A stretch of DNA of 64,000 bases. It comes from Cannabis sativa. Its lineage: Eukaryota > Streptophyta > Magnoliopsida > Rosales > Cannabaceae. The stretch covers positions 75,966,211 through 76,030,210 of the forward strand of contig NC_083604.1 in assembly GCF_029168945.1 (NCBI RefSeq). The letters run 5' to 3'. Positions 48,070 to 61,139 of the stretch are shown piece by piece (positions within the stretch are counted from its first letter, which is position 1; the number at the start of each line of letters is the position of its first letter). Under the pieces are notes generated by a model. That model was not told the origin of the DNA, did no database searches, and saw only the letters and a list, made by a program, of their open reading frames with translations. The translations under genes were made by a program, and so were the position numbers.

Positions 48070-48345
48070 AACTTTCATGTGTATATTTTGGGTGTTTAAG
48101 GAATTTTTAGTCTAATTTTTTTCATAATCGTGTACGTTATAGTCATTTAAGACAACTTGTAAAATTTTGATAAATTCAAAATAATTTATAATGTATAATT
48201 CAATGTTCAAACCATGATGTCTTAAATAACTACCACATATATACAATCATAAAAAAAAATTCAGACTAAATTTTTTTCTAGTTGCTGAAAAAGATAAAAA
48301 TATACTGGTGCACCCCTTCAAAATGGTACATTGTAGAATTTTTCT
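48070..48345. mobile_element. Diverged relative of the Mutator-type MITE
   Basis: Shares GTACGTTATAGTCATTTAAG and the inverted counterpart in the right arm with 8132-8552. The right end, ATGGTACATTGTAGAATTTT, matches the TIR of that element. The left TIR is eroded. Confidence 0.5.
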
Positions 48346-48399
48346 ATGTATTTACTACTATCATCAGTTCATCATATTATATAACTTTAAAGTTGATCA

Positions 48400-48678
48400 C
48401 TTAAAAAATCCAGGGAGTCGATTTTTAGAAAAATTTCAATTAGCTCTCGTGCGATACCTTGCCTTTATATATTACAAGAGGGATATTAGTACAAACCTTT
48501 CTAGAATAATACAACTCATCAAAGTTTGTTACAAAAGGGAATATCCCTTTGACACTATAATAAAAAATAAAAGGAAAACAATCATTACAAATGATTTAGT
48601 AACTATGCCACTACAACAGTACACTAACGACAGAGAAAAAAGCTGACTAGGATTGACATGTGATTTCATTTTTTAACA
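48400..48678 (-). repeat. 3' LTR of the copia element
   Basis: Aligned with 52998-53280 along its length. The start on the minus strand (TGTTAAAAAATG) follows a GAGAGGAGG purine tract. Confidence 0.75.
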
Positions 48679-50190
48679 CCTCCTCTCAAACTATGTCGAG
48701 TTTGAACCACACCTAGTTTGTCAATAAGAAAATAGAATTTGAAGCTTGAGAGACTCTTGGTAAGACAATCTGCAACTTGGTTGTAGGATGGCACATATCG
48801 AATTTCCAGCTTCTTTCCCAAAACTTTGTCTCTAACAAAATGAACATCGAGTTCAATATGCTTTGTTCTGGCACGGTATACTTGATTTAAAGCTAAGACA
48901 CTAGCTCCCATATTGTCACACAATGTGACAGGTACTCCAGCAAGAGGAAAGTAAATTTCATAAAGTAATTAAAGGTTGATTAATCCATGTGATTTCTATT
49001 GAAACTTAGGCAAGATCTCGGTATTCTAGCTCTCTACTAGATCTTGAGACTACAGATTATTTCTTTGAAGACCATGACAGTAATATCTCCAAAAAATACA
49101 CAATATCTAGCAATAGACTTCTTGTCATCTGGGTAACAAGCCCAATTAGCATCTGAGTAACTTGTCAGTGAGAGTTTATCACAGAATTTGATATGAATTC
49201 CATAGTCCAAGGTACCTTTGAGGTATCTCGAGACCCTTTTTTTCGTTGACCAGTGATAATACTATTCCCATTACAATTAATCTTATTCCATTACATTACC
49301 ATTCATATTACCATTACCATTCCCATTACATTATATTATATCAAAGCAAACATCACCTAAGTTTATTGATTGTGAAGCTGAGATCAGGTCTTGTGTGAGT
49401 TAAATATTGCAAAGCTCCAATTAGACTTTTATATTCTATTGGTTTTTTTGATGGAGTGCCATCTGTGATTGACGAAACCTTTCCCACTGTTATGGGTGTT
49501 GGACAAGATTTTAGGTGTAGCATGTTTATTTTTCTTAGTAGCTCAATGACATACTTGGCTTGTAAGAGATATATCTCTATCTCATCTCTGTGAACCTCTA
49601 TTCCCAATAAATAGTCTAGCAACCCTAGATCTTTTAAAGAGAAAATTTGGTTCAACTTGCCAGGAACTGTTTTAGCTTCTTAGCATTGTTTCTAGTAACA
49701 ATGATGTTATCTACATAGATCAACAATAACATCTATAGTAGTTTTGTAGAAGAATAAGGATGAATCAGCTTTGGAATTGACAAACTTCCAGCTTTAGGAC
49801 TTGCTTTAAGCCATACAGAGACTTCTCTAATTTACAAACATAATTTGGGTACCTTTTGTATACAAAACCAGCAGGTTGTTCCATGAACACATCTTCTGTT
49901 AACTGACCATTCAAAAATACATTGTTAACGTCTAATTATCTAACATCCCATGATCTAGATACTGCTTTAGTAAGCAATATCCTCATTGTACAAGCCTTAA
50001 CGACATGACTAAAAGTTTTCTCATAGTCTATTCCAGGTCTTTGGTTGAAACTTTTAGTAACCAACCTAGATTTGAGCCTTTGAGTGCTCACATCAGAGTT
50101 ATATATATTTTCCTTAAACACCCATTTATTTCCAACTATATTCATGTGAGGAGTTCTAGGTACTAACCTCCATGTTTTGTTCTTTAACAA
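48666..50190 (-). pseudogene. Copia reverse transcriptase and RNase H remnant
   Basis: RT starts at 50190 with NKTWRLVP and [13 protein letters not shown], then [20 protein letters not shown]. Near 49700 the catalytic YVDD box reads YVDN (AAC at 49708-49706). 49655-49353 continues FSLKDLGLLDYLLGIEVHRD to LIGALQYLTHTRPDLSF. RNase H is seen at 48923-48666: CDNMGASVLALNQV, ARTKHIELDVHFVRDKV and QVADCLTKSL. Between these blocks frames are broken. Confidence 0.85.
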
Positions 50191-50792
50191 GGCTACATTT
50201 CATATGTCATGGCTTTATTCCAGCCAGGATGTTGTAATGCTTCTTTAACTGAGCTTGGTTCTCCTTGTCTTACTTCCCACTTTGATTGACCAATGTAAAC
50301 TTTAGGCTTGAAGATTCCAGCCTTAGCACGTGTGACCTTGGGATGTGAGGAAATTGTTGTGCTTCCATTTTTCGCACAGTTTCACTTTCAGCGTTCTATT
50401 CATTTTCACTTACAGCAGGAATCTCATTGTTGAATTCAGCAACAACATCGAAATATTGAACACAATTTTTTGGGTGTTGTGTGAGTTACCTAATTGAGAC
50501 AATGCTTCAGGAGTGGTTGAATGATGATCTATATCACCTTCAGGATGAGGATTCTCTTGTGGTTAGTTAGGAGGCTTTTCTTTTGGAACATTAATAAATG
50601 CAGACCAAGAAGGGACCTAAACTTGAACACTTTCTTCAGATTTGCTTGTGTTAAAAAACCATATTTGAATGGAAAATCGAGTTCATTGAATATCACATTC
50701 CCAGATATGTAGACTCTCCCTATGCTATTTAAGCATTTGTAACCCTTATGGCTATCACTATACCCTAGGTTAACACACTTGGTTGAGTGATA

Positions 50793-51511
50793 TTAGAATT
50801 TATGTGTTTGATAGGGGCACAAACATGGATAACAATCAACATCAAAAGTTTTTAAAAATTTATAATCTGGTTTTCTAGAATGAAATTTAAAGGGTGACAT
50901 ATTGCTCACAGTAGTGAGGAGTCTGTTGATGAGGTATACAGATGTTTGGAAAGCATCCCACCAATATTTTGAAGGCATGCTAGCTTAAGCAAGAAGAGTA
51001 AGGCCCATCTCAACAATATGCATATGTTTTCTCTCAACTCTTCCATTTTGAGCTAAAGTGTGAGGACAAGGATGTTGGAAACATGTACCATGTTGAGTTA
51101 CAAAGTCAACAAAGGCTTTGTACTCGCCCCTTCCATATGTTTGGAGCTTTTTAATTCTTCTGCCAAATTGATTCTTGACTAAGGCCTTAAACTGAGTAAA
51201 TGCCTTAAGTGGATCTGATTTCACTTTTAGAAAATAAATCCATGTATATCTAGTATGGTCATCTACAAAGTGTATATAGAATCTAAAGTTTGTATTGGAC
51301 ATAATGGGAACTGGCCCCCAAATATTAGTTTGCACAAGATCAAGAGGAAATTTAGCTTTGTTTTGATTGATTCTAAACAGAAGAGAGTGTGATTTACCAA
51401 ACTGACATGCCTCATAGAAATTATGTTATTTATCATTGATTGACACAACATTTGAAAATTTTTTGACAACAGACAAAGACAACCTAAAGCTAGGAATTGA
51501 AGACACAACAA
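50793..51511 (-). pseudogene. Copia integrase remnant
   Basis: 51335-50985 contains TNIWGPVPIMSNTNFRFYIH, FVDDHTRYTWIYFLK, LQTYGRGEYKAF (where copia integrases normally have QSDGGGEY, so the second catalytic Asp is lost) and AQNGRVERKHMHIVE with the Glu. 50978-50793 continues with MPSKYWWDAFQTSVYLINRL. Confidence 0.8.
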
Positions 51512-51959
51512 ACACTAGATAAAATTTAGATAAATATAAAAAGGAACTAATGCTATTTGGAGAGGAGGATTTGGCACTTGTTGAGTTTATAGACCTTCTT
51601 TAAGCCTCCCTTGAAGCACCTTCCTCCTTTTTATTTTGTCTTTCACACAACAATTATTATATGAGAACTCAACAGTGACATTATAATTATCATTAGTTAG
51701 TTTAGAAATGCTAATTAAATTTTGAGTAATCTTGGGAACATATAAAACTTTTTTCAAAATTAAAGGATATGAGTTAGTGGTAGGAAGAACACCTATACTA
51801 ACATGTTGAATAGGTAACTTATTACCATTTCCAACTGTAATAGTTTTCTTACCACTATTTCATCTTTAGATTCAAGTTGCCAATATCTGATGTAATGTGG
51901 TTGTTGGCACCACTGTCAGCATACCAAGCCTCATCTTCCGCCATATCTAGAGTAGCAAT

Positions 51960-52971
51960 GAAAGCAGCAACTATCTGACCAGATTTTTCACATCTGAGGT
52001 GTTTCTAGTAGGAGTTGATCCCATGTAGGACTCATCATATCGATTATAACATTGAGCAGCTGAATGCCCCATACCTTCCACAAACTTGGCATGTAGGTTT
52101 GGGGTCATTGGATCTGCCTCCTCTGCCTCTATTGTTTGGTTTGCCTCTACTGCTATTGTGGTTGTTGTTTTTGTTTGCCAGATTAGTTGTTGGTGTAGAT
52201 GAATTGTTGAGGGAGTTACCATTATTAGAGAAGGCAGTTAACCTCTCCACTTTGCTGTCAAAACTCAGTAAAATATCCTGCAATTCTTGCCAAGAGGTTG
52301 ACTGTCTTACCTCAACCTGCATAACAATAGGCAAGTAATCCAGATCTAGACCATATAGGACATTAGAGACAAGTTGAGCCTCTGAATAAGGGGCACCTGC
52401 AAGGGCTAAGACATCAGCCCATTGCCTTTTCTGTCTGAGGTAGTCTGCATGTTCATGGCTCCCTTTTTGACTGTCTGAATTTTTTTTCTATACTCATTTA
52501 TTTTGGCCTTTGAATGAGCACCATACAAGCTTCCAGAGCTCTCCACAACTCTGCTGAGCTCGAGCAACCAACAACTTCAGTTGCTACGGTCTCTGTCAAC
52601 CACCCCATAAGAAGTTGGTCATGAACAATCCATTGTTTATATTCTGGATTAACTTCACTACCAAAACTAGGTTGTCCTTCTTCATTGATAGGAGAAATGA
52701 ACTCTTGGGGTTTAGTTCTTGCCCCTGTTAGGTAGTCATCTAGGTTTTGGTCCCTAATGATGGTAGTGACCATTTGTTTCCACACTGTGAAGTTGTTCCT
52801 ATCCAATTTGAAAGTAAAAGATTGATTGAGAGTGCTCCCAAACTATGGGACAACAATGTTTGAACCAGAGGCACCACTGTGATTTCCAAACGATCGATTA
52901 ACCACATTGCTTCCTGTCTGAACTTGAGCTAATATATCTCCCTACAATGGAGTTTGTTCTCTTGTAGCCAT
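51960..52971 (-). pseudogene. Copia gag remnant
   Basis: A start ATG lies at 52971, 15 bp after the PBS, but its frame stops after nine codons (MATREQTPL-stop). Gag continues with NNFTVWKQMVTTIIRDQNLDDY, then PEYKQWIVHDQLLMGWL (52806-52498) and STSWQELQDILLSFDSKVERL (52334-52044). The zinc knuckle CQVCGRYGH..AQC is split over two frames near 52090-52050. Confidence 0.8.
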
Positions 52972-53285
52972 GGCTCCAAGGGTCACTCTGATACCAGCTT
53001 AAAAAATGCAAGGAGTAGATTTTTTAGGAAAAGCTCATTTAGCTCTGGTGCGATGTCTTGCCTTTATATATTACAAAAGGGATATTGGTGCATACCTTTT
53101 TAGAATAATACAGCTCAGCGTAGTTTGTTATAAAAGGGAATATCCCTCTGACACTATAACGGAAAATAAAAAAAAATAATTATTACAAATAATTTAGTAA
53201 TTATGCCATTGCAATAGTATACTATAAGAAGAGAAAAAAAACTGACTAGGATTGACACATGTAAGTTCATTTTCTAACCTGATCA

Positions 53286-53808
53286 AATTCATTAGTAGTC
53301 ATGTATAATAATCTTCATAAATTAATAAATAATTTTTAAATTAATACACACAATTAATCTTCAATTAATCTCCCACAAACTCAAAATTTGTTGTACCCCC
53401 ATCGGGCCCCAATCGGACCAATCGGACTCGGTACAACAAATTTCGGGTTTGGGGTTCTCCTCCGTGTGGTAGTCTGTCGGAATACTCAGTTGACTCCGTG
53501 CGGTAATCGGTCGGTCGGAATGGTGGGTAGGGGTCGGTCGGAATGGTGCTGTGGGGTGGGCGTTGTGGGTCGGTGTGTTCCTGTGATGGGGTATGCACGG
53601 GCAGAGAGAGGTTAGAGGGAAGGAGAGAGAAAAGAGGAGGTGATTATGAAAGAAGTATTTTTTGGGGTTTAAGTAAAATAGTCCTATTTTAACAATTACT
53701 CTAAATTTTTGTATACCTAACCAATTATGCTTTAAAAGATCTAACCAATTATGTTTTAAAAGATGCATAAAAAATTAAATTTCCTAAATAGATTCATATT
53801 CATATGTA
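53286..53808. other. Unassigned region with a GC-rich stretch
   Basis: 53395-53590 is GC-richer than its surroundings, with repeated GGTCGGTCGGAATGGTG and CCGTGCGGTAATCGG-type units. The frames across it are short and unlike known proteins. It could be part of a transposon terminus. Confidence 0.3.
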
Positions 53809-54502
53809 TCTTTATATATTAAAAGTGCCTATCTAACGGTATTTCTTGGTTTAACAGAATATACTTCAAAATAAAAGAATATTCTGTTAAATTTAACGAT
53901 TAGTTTGATCTCCCGTTAACAAATAAACCCAATAATTAAACCCAAAAAATTAAACAATCTTTTAAATATTAATAATCTCTTTTTAAATTAAAAAAATCAT
54001 CTTAGCCACATATAATATTAATAATTTTTTTTATTTATTTTTTAAAAAAGAAAAATCTTTATATATTAAAGTTAACCTCACTTATCTAATGTTTTCTCTA
54101 GATAAGCATAGGAAGCAGAAATACCACTTCTATCTTTGTGTGATTGCAGATATACCACTTCTGTCATTAACCCACTTTTTAGCTTTATAAATGGAGATGT
54201 TCATATAATATTAGCACTTTACAGAATATTTATAGATATAAACTTACATTACAATGCTATGTTAAAAAAAGAACTAAATAGAATAATCTACTACTCCAAT
54301 AATAAATTTATTTACAATTTTATAATTACACTAATATTATTTTCAATACGCTATTAAATAATATTTCAAATATAAATTAATATTTAATTTTTTCAAACAA
54401 AAAATTTGTAATCTTTAAAAATAAAATACATTCAAAATCTTAAAAAGACCAAAATCTTAAATGAAACTAGCAATACGTGGCTCGGCACGTACATTCACCT
54501 AG
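53809..54502 (+). mobile_element. Non-autonomous Helitron
   Basis: Starts TCTTTATATATTAAAAGTGC after A and ends ...CACGTACATTCACCTAG before T, matching Helitron rules (5' TC, 3' CTRR, A/T insertion). Homologous in reverse to 24038-24447. A second TCTTTATATATTAAAGT start at 54056 suggests another Helitron end nested in the middle. No Rep/helicase. Confidence 0.68.
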
Positions 54503-56491
54503 TATATAAATAAAGATGGCAAATTCTGTAATTGATATAAAAAATATATATATTTTTTTTAAAAAAAAAAAAAAAGTGAAAAGAGTGAGTAAGTACGGAG
54601 GTGATAGATTAGATGTACGAGGAAGTGTCAACGCCAATTTGTAACTGTCTCTTTTGCCCAATACTACTCACTTTTATTACAATAATAATGAAAAATAAAA
54701 AATAAAAATCAAACAAAATATATCAACTTTTACTAAAAATGACACACAAAATAACAGGATTTCTCACCCTCCACTATCTCTTTTTTCTCATTATTCTATT
54801 TTATTCTCAGGAAATAAATATTTTACTATGAACATTTTCATTAACAATAATAATAAAACGATCGTACTTTCGAATTTATTCGATTTTATTAGACTTTTGT
54901 TTTATAATTAGTAATTTTGTGAACGAATTATAATCACTTTCTCCAAATTTTTATCACTGTCACATTGATTAACTTAATTATATTAAATAAAATGGTATAA
55001 TTTGATAGTGGTGAAAATTTGAGAGGCAAAATAGAATAATGATCATAGTTCAAATTATAAAGTTGCTAATTATTTAAGGGACGTCCAATGTTTTATTAGA
55101 GTAATATTAACATTGGTAATAATTTAATGTGCCTAATTAAGTATTATTTTTGTGGTGAAAAAGTGGATGGCTTATATATTATAGTTATAGCAAATTTTTA
55201 TATTTAGTTTTCAAAAAATTCTAATATTTTTAAATAAAAGTTAAAAATACAATCAATTGTACGCATATAAAAAAAAAGTAGGATTTCAATTTTTTATTTT
55301 GAAAATTATCGATATCAATAGACTATAAAATTATAACTATAACATACATAATTATATAAAAAATAGTTTATAATTTCTTCCTAGTAGAAAAAAAAAATCA
55401 CATCTATAAAATATATGCTATAATAAATTGTTGAGATGGAATGGAGGATGAACTGGATCTGGTCTGGTCTGGTCCCCATAGCCTTAGCTTCTTCTCTTTG
55501 TCCCTTTTTTTAATGTCTCTCAAAATATTCCTTTCCTTTTCTGGATGCCCACTTTTCCTTTTTTTTTTTTCTTGTTTCCTTTCTTACTTTTTAATTTACT
55601 TTACCATTTTACAATTTATATTATAAATATTAAATACTCGTCTTTTTTTTTTTTAAATGGAACAACAGTTCAATAATATATAAATAGACTCATTTTGTTA
55701 CTTTTTCTTTTTCCCACTAATTATCATCACATAATTCCTTTTACCTTTTTCCCTACTCTTTTTCATATGTTTTTTTTTACAAACATCTCATTGCAATGGA
55801 AATAAATTTTTTTAGAACATTATTATGTCTGTGTTTCGATTGACCATTAGTAATTAATACCACGTGTATCAATAAAATGCAAAACTAATTAATTAATAAT
55901 TTAGCAGAAACCATACATGTATATAAATATCACAATGGTACATGATATATATTATATCAAATAATATTAAAATAGGCTAGCTTAGATTGCTATTTTGTGT
56001 GAAATTTTACATATATTTATTTCTTTTTCAATTATTATGATCATATTGTGAAGTCAACTATGACCGAATTGCTGCTGTCAGAAATGTGTTAATTAATTCA
56101 TTAATATATGGTTACGGTCTAACTTAGACAAACTATATACATTAAATATTAAATAAAGTATAATAATTAACATTGTTAAAAAAAATAGGTAGCTATAGAT
56201 GCCGCCGGCGTAACTATTTCTTATACTAAAAAACAAGAAGAAGAAAACAAAACAATACATATATAAACTTTATTTAATTAATGATTGTGACAAGTGTGGA
56301 ATGAAATTTAATGGCAATTGCCTGATCCAATTACAAGTAACCATTAAATATGGATATTTAATTGTGATTGGATTAGAATGAATATTATTTTTAAATACTC
56401 AATTGAATTCGGAAGTTAGATGTGGTGTCCAAATAATCTAATATATTCAACTAAAGCATCATATTTACACCTGAAAACCCATCCATCGAGC
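54503..56491. other. Intergenic AT-rich region
   Basis: No coding frame or bounded element. Contains long T and A runs. Confidence 0.4.
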
Positions 56492-56496
56492 AAACC

Positions 56497-56928
56497 TGTA
56501 ACGTCCCCGCTTTAAGCTTCTATTGGATTCTTACACCCACGGAATAATGGCTCTTATACACGAGTACATCACTCTGGCTGCTTCATGGACTGACAACTGA
56601 CCTTACAGACCAACACGAGTGTTTCCAGCGTGCTTTGTTCTCACTCGCACACTTCCTGGGAAAACTTTCTAGGAGGTCACCCATCCTAAAATTGCCCCAG
56701 GCCAAGCACGCTTAACTGTGGAGTTCTTTCGAGATGGGCTACCGAAAAACAAGATGCACCTTGTTGATATAGGTAGCACCAATCAATCCATTTAAACTCT
56801 CTTCAACTGTGTAGTCCCATACCCACACAGATTCAGAATCTTCCCACTTGACCTTCCCCAAGCGATGTGGGATTGTATAGGTTACTTGGTATTTCCCTTT
56901 ACGGATCACGGGACTACTGATTGTCACA
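56497..56928 (-). mobile_element. Solo Cassandra-type LTR
   Basis: 432 bp with the same ends as the other copies (plus strand TGTAACGTCC...TGTCACA). The flanks AAACC and GAACC differ at one base, consistent with an aged 5-bp duplication. There is no internal domain or second LTR, so it arose by LTR-LTR recombination. A 5S-like segment is at about 56660-56745 with some changes. Confidence 0.88.
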
Positions 56929-57420
56929 GAACCCACCCGACCTGAAACCCAAAACCCCCCAAAAAAAAGCGGGTTTAAAAAATTATAGGCCGGGTTTTGA
57001 ATTTTATTGATTTAACACCCGAAAAAATTGGGTTACACCAGAACCTGTATGAAACCTAACAGTCTATTATTTTTTATTTTTTATACATTTTCTATTCAGT
57101 TAAAAAATACTTAATTCTAAATAATGATATATTATTTTTATTTTCTTCTTCTTTTATTTTCTTTCTTTTCATTTATTTAAATAAAAAAATGTATAAAAAA
57201 AATGATATTTTTCATTAAAAAAAAAAAAAAAAACAGGCCAACCCAACCCAAACCTAGTCAAAACCCACTCAGACTCGATCCAACTGTCGCTCAACCCACC
57301 TGCACCCAAAATGCGGTCATACACAAACAGACGCAAGTTTGGTATTCTACACATATGAACTCGAAAACTCGAAACTCGTCAAAACCCATTTGATGTGCAC
57401 TCCTACATCCAACATCCAAT
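56929..57420. repeat. ACCC-rich repeat, hAT-like remnant
   Basis: Contains AACCCACCCGACC, GGGTTTTGA, CCAACCCAACCC and CTCGAAACTCGTCAAAACCC motifs. It resembles 30735-31500 and ends in ATTTGATGTGCACTCCTA, similar to plant hAT MITE ends (TAGGNGTGCACATC in reverse). The solo Cassandra LTR sits at its left edge. Confidence 0.4.
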
Positions 57421-57961
57421 CGAACGAATTAGTATTTTTATTTAGTTTGGATGAATAATTAGATTTTATATTGTTATATATGTAAAATGTATATGTATAT
57501 ATGAAAATTAACGTTGAAATTTTACTTTATATTTTTCGAATTGGATGGATCCAATCCACTCCAATACATACTAGATCTAAAATATTAAATGGATCCGATC
57601 AGATCAAAAAAAAAATTAGGTCTAAAATATTAGATAAACCTAAATTAAACAAATAGATAAAAATAAAATACATCCAATAAATAAAACTGATAGATGTTGG
57701 ATGACGGAAATTAATTAGATTGAATCAGATAAGAAAATTTAACATCCAATATATAATTAGATTGGATTTTAATAAACCTTAAATAATTAGATGTGATACA
57801 ATAGATATAGGTAATTATTATGATCCATATGTATAGTTTGGAATTTCCAAAGTGCGTGGTTTTAATTAAAGAAAAACCTGCTTGGTCAGTAGTCAATATT
57901 AAACTTGCTTAGTGTTAATAATTAATGGTGATCTAGTCTTTAGTAATGGTTAGAATGAGAA
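57421..57961. other. Intergenic AT-rich region
   Basis: No gene or bounded element. Contains a degenerate repeat of GGATCCGATC / TTGGATGGATCCAATCC type near 57540-57600. Confidence 0.35.
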
Positions 57962-58142
57962 ATGTTAATAAGTATTAGTGGTATTTAGTACTTATTTTTA
58001 TGTGTTAATATTGCTATTAGTCTAACTTAGTATTGAGTCTCATATAGTTTAATATAATAATTTTTAGAGAGTATCACTAATCAATCTCAAAGCGACATGT
58101 CTAAAAATACTAGACACCACCAATATCTAATAACAATGCTCG
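57962..58142. mobile_element. MITE family A copy 3
   Basis: About 180 bp with TTTATGTGTTAATATTGCTA, GTATTGAGTCTCATATAGTT, TTTTTAGAGAGTATCACTAA and ATCTAATAACAATGCTC. The same blocks occur in reverse at 1747-1919. Confidence 0.6.
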
Positions 58143-58149
58143 TTTAGAA

Positions 58150-58730
58150 TTCACGACCTGCAATACACACTAAACCAATAACAACTTAATCTAAAAACAC
58201 AAACTAGAAAACAGATTACAATGCAACACTTGGTGATCAAAATGAATAAATGCAAGAAAGATAAAAACACAACTAGTTTTAATTGGTTCAGATTCGAGTC
58301 AATGTGACTGGTCCTACTCCAAGGCTAAGGCAGTGCCTTGAGTTGAATTCACTATATAAATAGTGTTACACACTCAGATCATAAATGATCTTCTTCACTC
58401 AAGCTCCCATTACAGATTTATTTCTCTCATCTCTACAAGTTCTCTCTCTAAACTTCTCTCTAAAAATCTCGCTGTACAATTAATGTCTTAACTCAAAGTT
58501 GATCGGGTTTAGAGTCTTAATATATATAGGGTGAGAAAGAGAGTAGATGAGTTGTAGTCAGTTGTAGCAGAATTAACAGATTCTATTGCCAACTGTCGAG
58601 TTGAGTCTTAGACTTAAGTTGACATCTTGAAGATGCAACAAGCTGGTCTGCAGATGCAACATGAGTTTAAGTAGATGAGTCCAGCAAAGGTTCGAAGAAA
58701 TAGAGACCAGCCCTCCACAGTAATAATATA
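58150..58730 (-). mobile_element. Probable copia-type solo LTR or LTR remnant
   Basis: On the minus strand there is a TATA-like CCTATATATATTAAGAC, then AGAGAGAAGTTTAGAGAGAG and GAGAGAAATAAATCTGTAAT, and a transcript-end-like region, in the order seen in many plant copia LTRs. Boundaries and duplication were not established. Confidence 0.4.
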
Positions 58731-58897
58731 TTGATTAGCATGGGCTCCTCTACCTAATTATTTGATTCTATTGAATATATATCAGGAACTACAAGTAATT
58801 CTTCAGCCATCAATGACACCTTTCTCACTTTTCTCAAATAGCCTCTCAATTGGTTGTTCATTTTCCACATGACCATATCCACAACATTTATTGTGAG

Positions 58898-59580
58898 TTA
58901 GTCTTCAATAGCTTCATCATTGAGGATGGATGCTTCTTCATTCACTAAATTGAGATCATCATTTGTTGAGGAAGCATCCAATGTACCTAAATTTCTAGCC
59001 AATTCAAAGAATTCTCTTGGTTCAATTTTAGGCTCAATCTCTTCTACGTTTTCAACTAATGATACTTCTTCATTGTTCAAACAACTCTCATAACATTCGT
59101 TATTTGAGTTATTGTCATTATTATACACCAAATCATGCACCATTAGATTATCACATGGAGATCTTACTATGTTCTCCAAGTGGTTACTTTCTTCTACAAG
59201 CGATGGCTTATACTCTTCTTCCTTAATTGGTTGGGGTGAATTTGGGCAATAAGGAGGGTATCCGTGACTCCAACCCTGAGTGATGAATCCTAGTGCCATT
59301 CGTAATCAAAATATGTCATGTCATTCAACAGATTTGTTTTATCATCATGGCTTCTCCTTAATAAAGGCTCTAGTTACATCTGATCCATAATCCGTCCAGC
59401 TTTTTGTTTCATCAACAAGTCCATTATAAAAGAACTAAGTAAAATACCCACTTGAGAAATTGGGATAACATCTCTTTCCGAGCTCCTTAAATCTCTCCCA
59501 AGCAAAACATAATGGTTCATTGTGTTGTTGGAAAAAATTCACAAGGTAATCTTGATGTAACATATTTTCTTATGTACATT
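58898..59580 (-). pseudogene. Gypsy (Athila/Tat-like) gag-region remnant
   Basis: 59560-59400 reads HNEPLCFAWERFKELGKEML followed by WVFYLVLL in one frame. This resembles the Athila/Tat Gag motif (E.LYEAWERFK.LLR.CP....W...FYNGL). 59299-58898 is a 133-codon acidic frame (MALGFITQGWSHGYPPY... IEPREFFELARNLGTLD) with no recognised domain that would follow Gag. Stops interrupt the join. Confidence 0.45.
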
Positions 59581-59674
59581 GCAAGACAAAGCCATACAAT
59601 AAAAATATTAGCAAAATAAAAAAAATAATCAAATTAGAAATAAAATTAATTTAACTGATACTGATAATTTTCAA

Positions 59675-59692
59675 TCCATGGCAACGATGCCA
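59675..59692 (-). other. PBS-like site, tRNA-Asp type
   Basis: Minus strand TGGCATCGTTGCCATGGA resembles the tRNA-Asp PBS of Athila/Tat elements (TGGCGCCGTTGCCGGGGA) with a few changes. It lies upstream, in minus-strand sense, of the gag-like remnant. Confidence 0.5.
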
Positions 59693-61131
59693 AAATCTTA
59701 TTCGGTAAATAAGTATACATAATCAAAAACAAGGAATATAATAATAAATAAAGTATCGTTCCCACAATAATTGAATATCAATTGTCAATCAATTAATTCT
59801 TTAGTTTTATTTGATGAATAAAAATTATTGGAGAAAAAGTAAGGAAATCAAGACAATGATTAAAATTTAAAGAAATAACAATAATAAAAATAAGAATTAC
59901 TATAATCATCAACTATATCTTTTATTTTACTTCCTAATAATGTAATAACCCAATTTTTTATCTTCCTTTTCAATTGATAAGTTGAGTTAAGAAGTTTATA
60001 ATCTGGTTAAGACTTACAAACCCAATCTATATGAAAACTCTCTATAATACTACGATAAGTTTAATTACAAAGATATCATTAAGCATAATAACTAATAAAA
60101 TCATACAAACAACCTAAATACTTTCGTCCTAAATCAATTTGCATCCATAACAATCAAAAAATATTCAAATCTCACATTCCAGAATTTTGATTCGAATTCA
60201 TAGATGACAATTATAGATGATCAGTAAATAAATGTAAATTAAAACAGATTGTGTGGAATTGAATAAAGAGAAGAAGAAGAAATTGAACATTCGCATTAAT
60301 CCATAAAATAAATTCAAGTGGTTCACATAATAATCATTAAAAGAAAATTAGCTACTAAAAGTCATTCTAAGAAAATAGAAATCCTATTAAAAAAACATAA
60401 AAGATAGAGATGAAAAGATAGAACAAGTCTTCCAGTGGTGCCTTCTGCTCCTAGCCTTCATCTATGCTTAGAATTTGCTAAATTTTTGAACGGTATTAGA
60501 TTTAAGCTCTGATCCCTTTTAAATAAAAAATTAGGAAGGTTTCTCAAAATCCTTCAATGCCCAAAATTAGTCTCCAAGTTCGAATGATATAGGAAACCTA
60601 GCTCCAACTCGTTTTATAAAAAAAAAAAATTAGAAGTTTTCCGTTTTCTAAGAGCTTCGGCTCTCTCGTTTTTTGATTTCCTACTATGATGACTAACAGT
60701 ATTTTGACCATAACTCTATTGATAAAGCTCAGAGTTAGACGATTCAAGATGTTTAAAAACATTAAAAGAGAGATTTAGAACTTTCATTGAGAAAGTTTTT
60801 CCTAGAAGTAAATGGATCATAGTTAAAAATTAGATTGATGCTTAAGACTTTATTTTTAATCACAAACGGAGCGTGTTGAGCATCTAAAATTTAGAATTTT
60901 TCACCCATTGTATCTTATAACTCCAAAATTCACGCTAAATTCATAAAATTCATATTATTAGCATTTTTTCTCTTATTTTAACCCACATGATATAATTAAT
61001 TATTAAAACCTGAAACAAATAAATAATAAAAAAAAACAAGCGTAAACCTGAACAAAAATAAATAAAAATTGCTAAAACACATACTAAAGTGGACTCTAAA
61101 AATACATAAAAATAAATCTAACACTAGCTAT
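59693..61131 (-). mobile_element. Probable LTR/leader of the Tat/Athila-like remnant
   Basis: Follows the PBS-like site in the position expected of a 5' LTR. No second LTR is in the window, so boundaries cannot be set. No coding frame. Confidence 0.3.
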
Positions 61132-61139
61132 ATTAATTA

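Larger units (their letters stand above)
48400..53280 (-). mobile_element. Decayed Ty1/copia retrotransposon
   Basis: Minus-strand order: 5' LTR about 53280-52998, PBS TGGTATCAGAG (52996-52986), gag, integrase, RT, RNase H, polypurine tract next to 48679, and 3' LTR about 48678-48400. The LTRs are about 280 bp and clearly diverged (for example CTTTATATATTACAAGAGGG against CTTTATATATTACAAAAGGG). GATCA occurs at 48395-48399 and 53281-53285, a likely target duplication. Multiple stops, a lost RT Asp and a simple-repeat insertion (about 49240-49345) show it is inactive. Confidence 0.85.

Noticed and set aside
53360..53768. Proline/Thr-rich protein on the minus strand
   Set aside because: Overlapping frames on both strands across a GC-rich repeat stretch; no domain or splice context.
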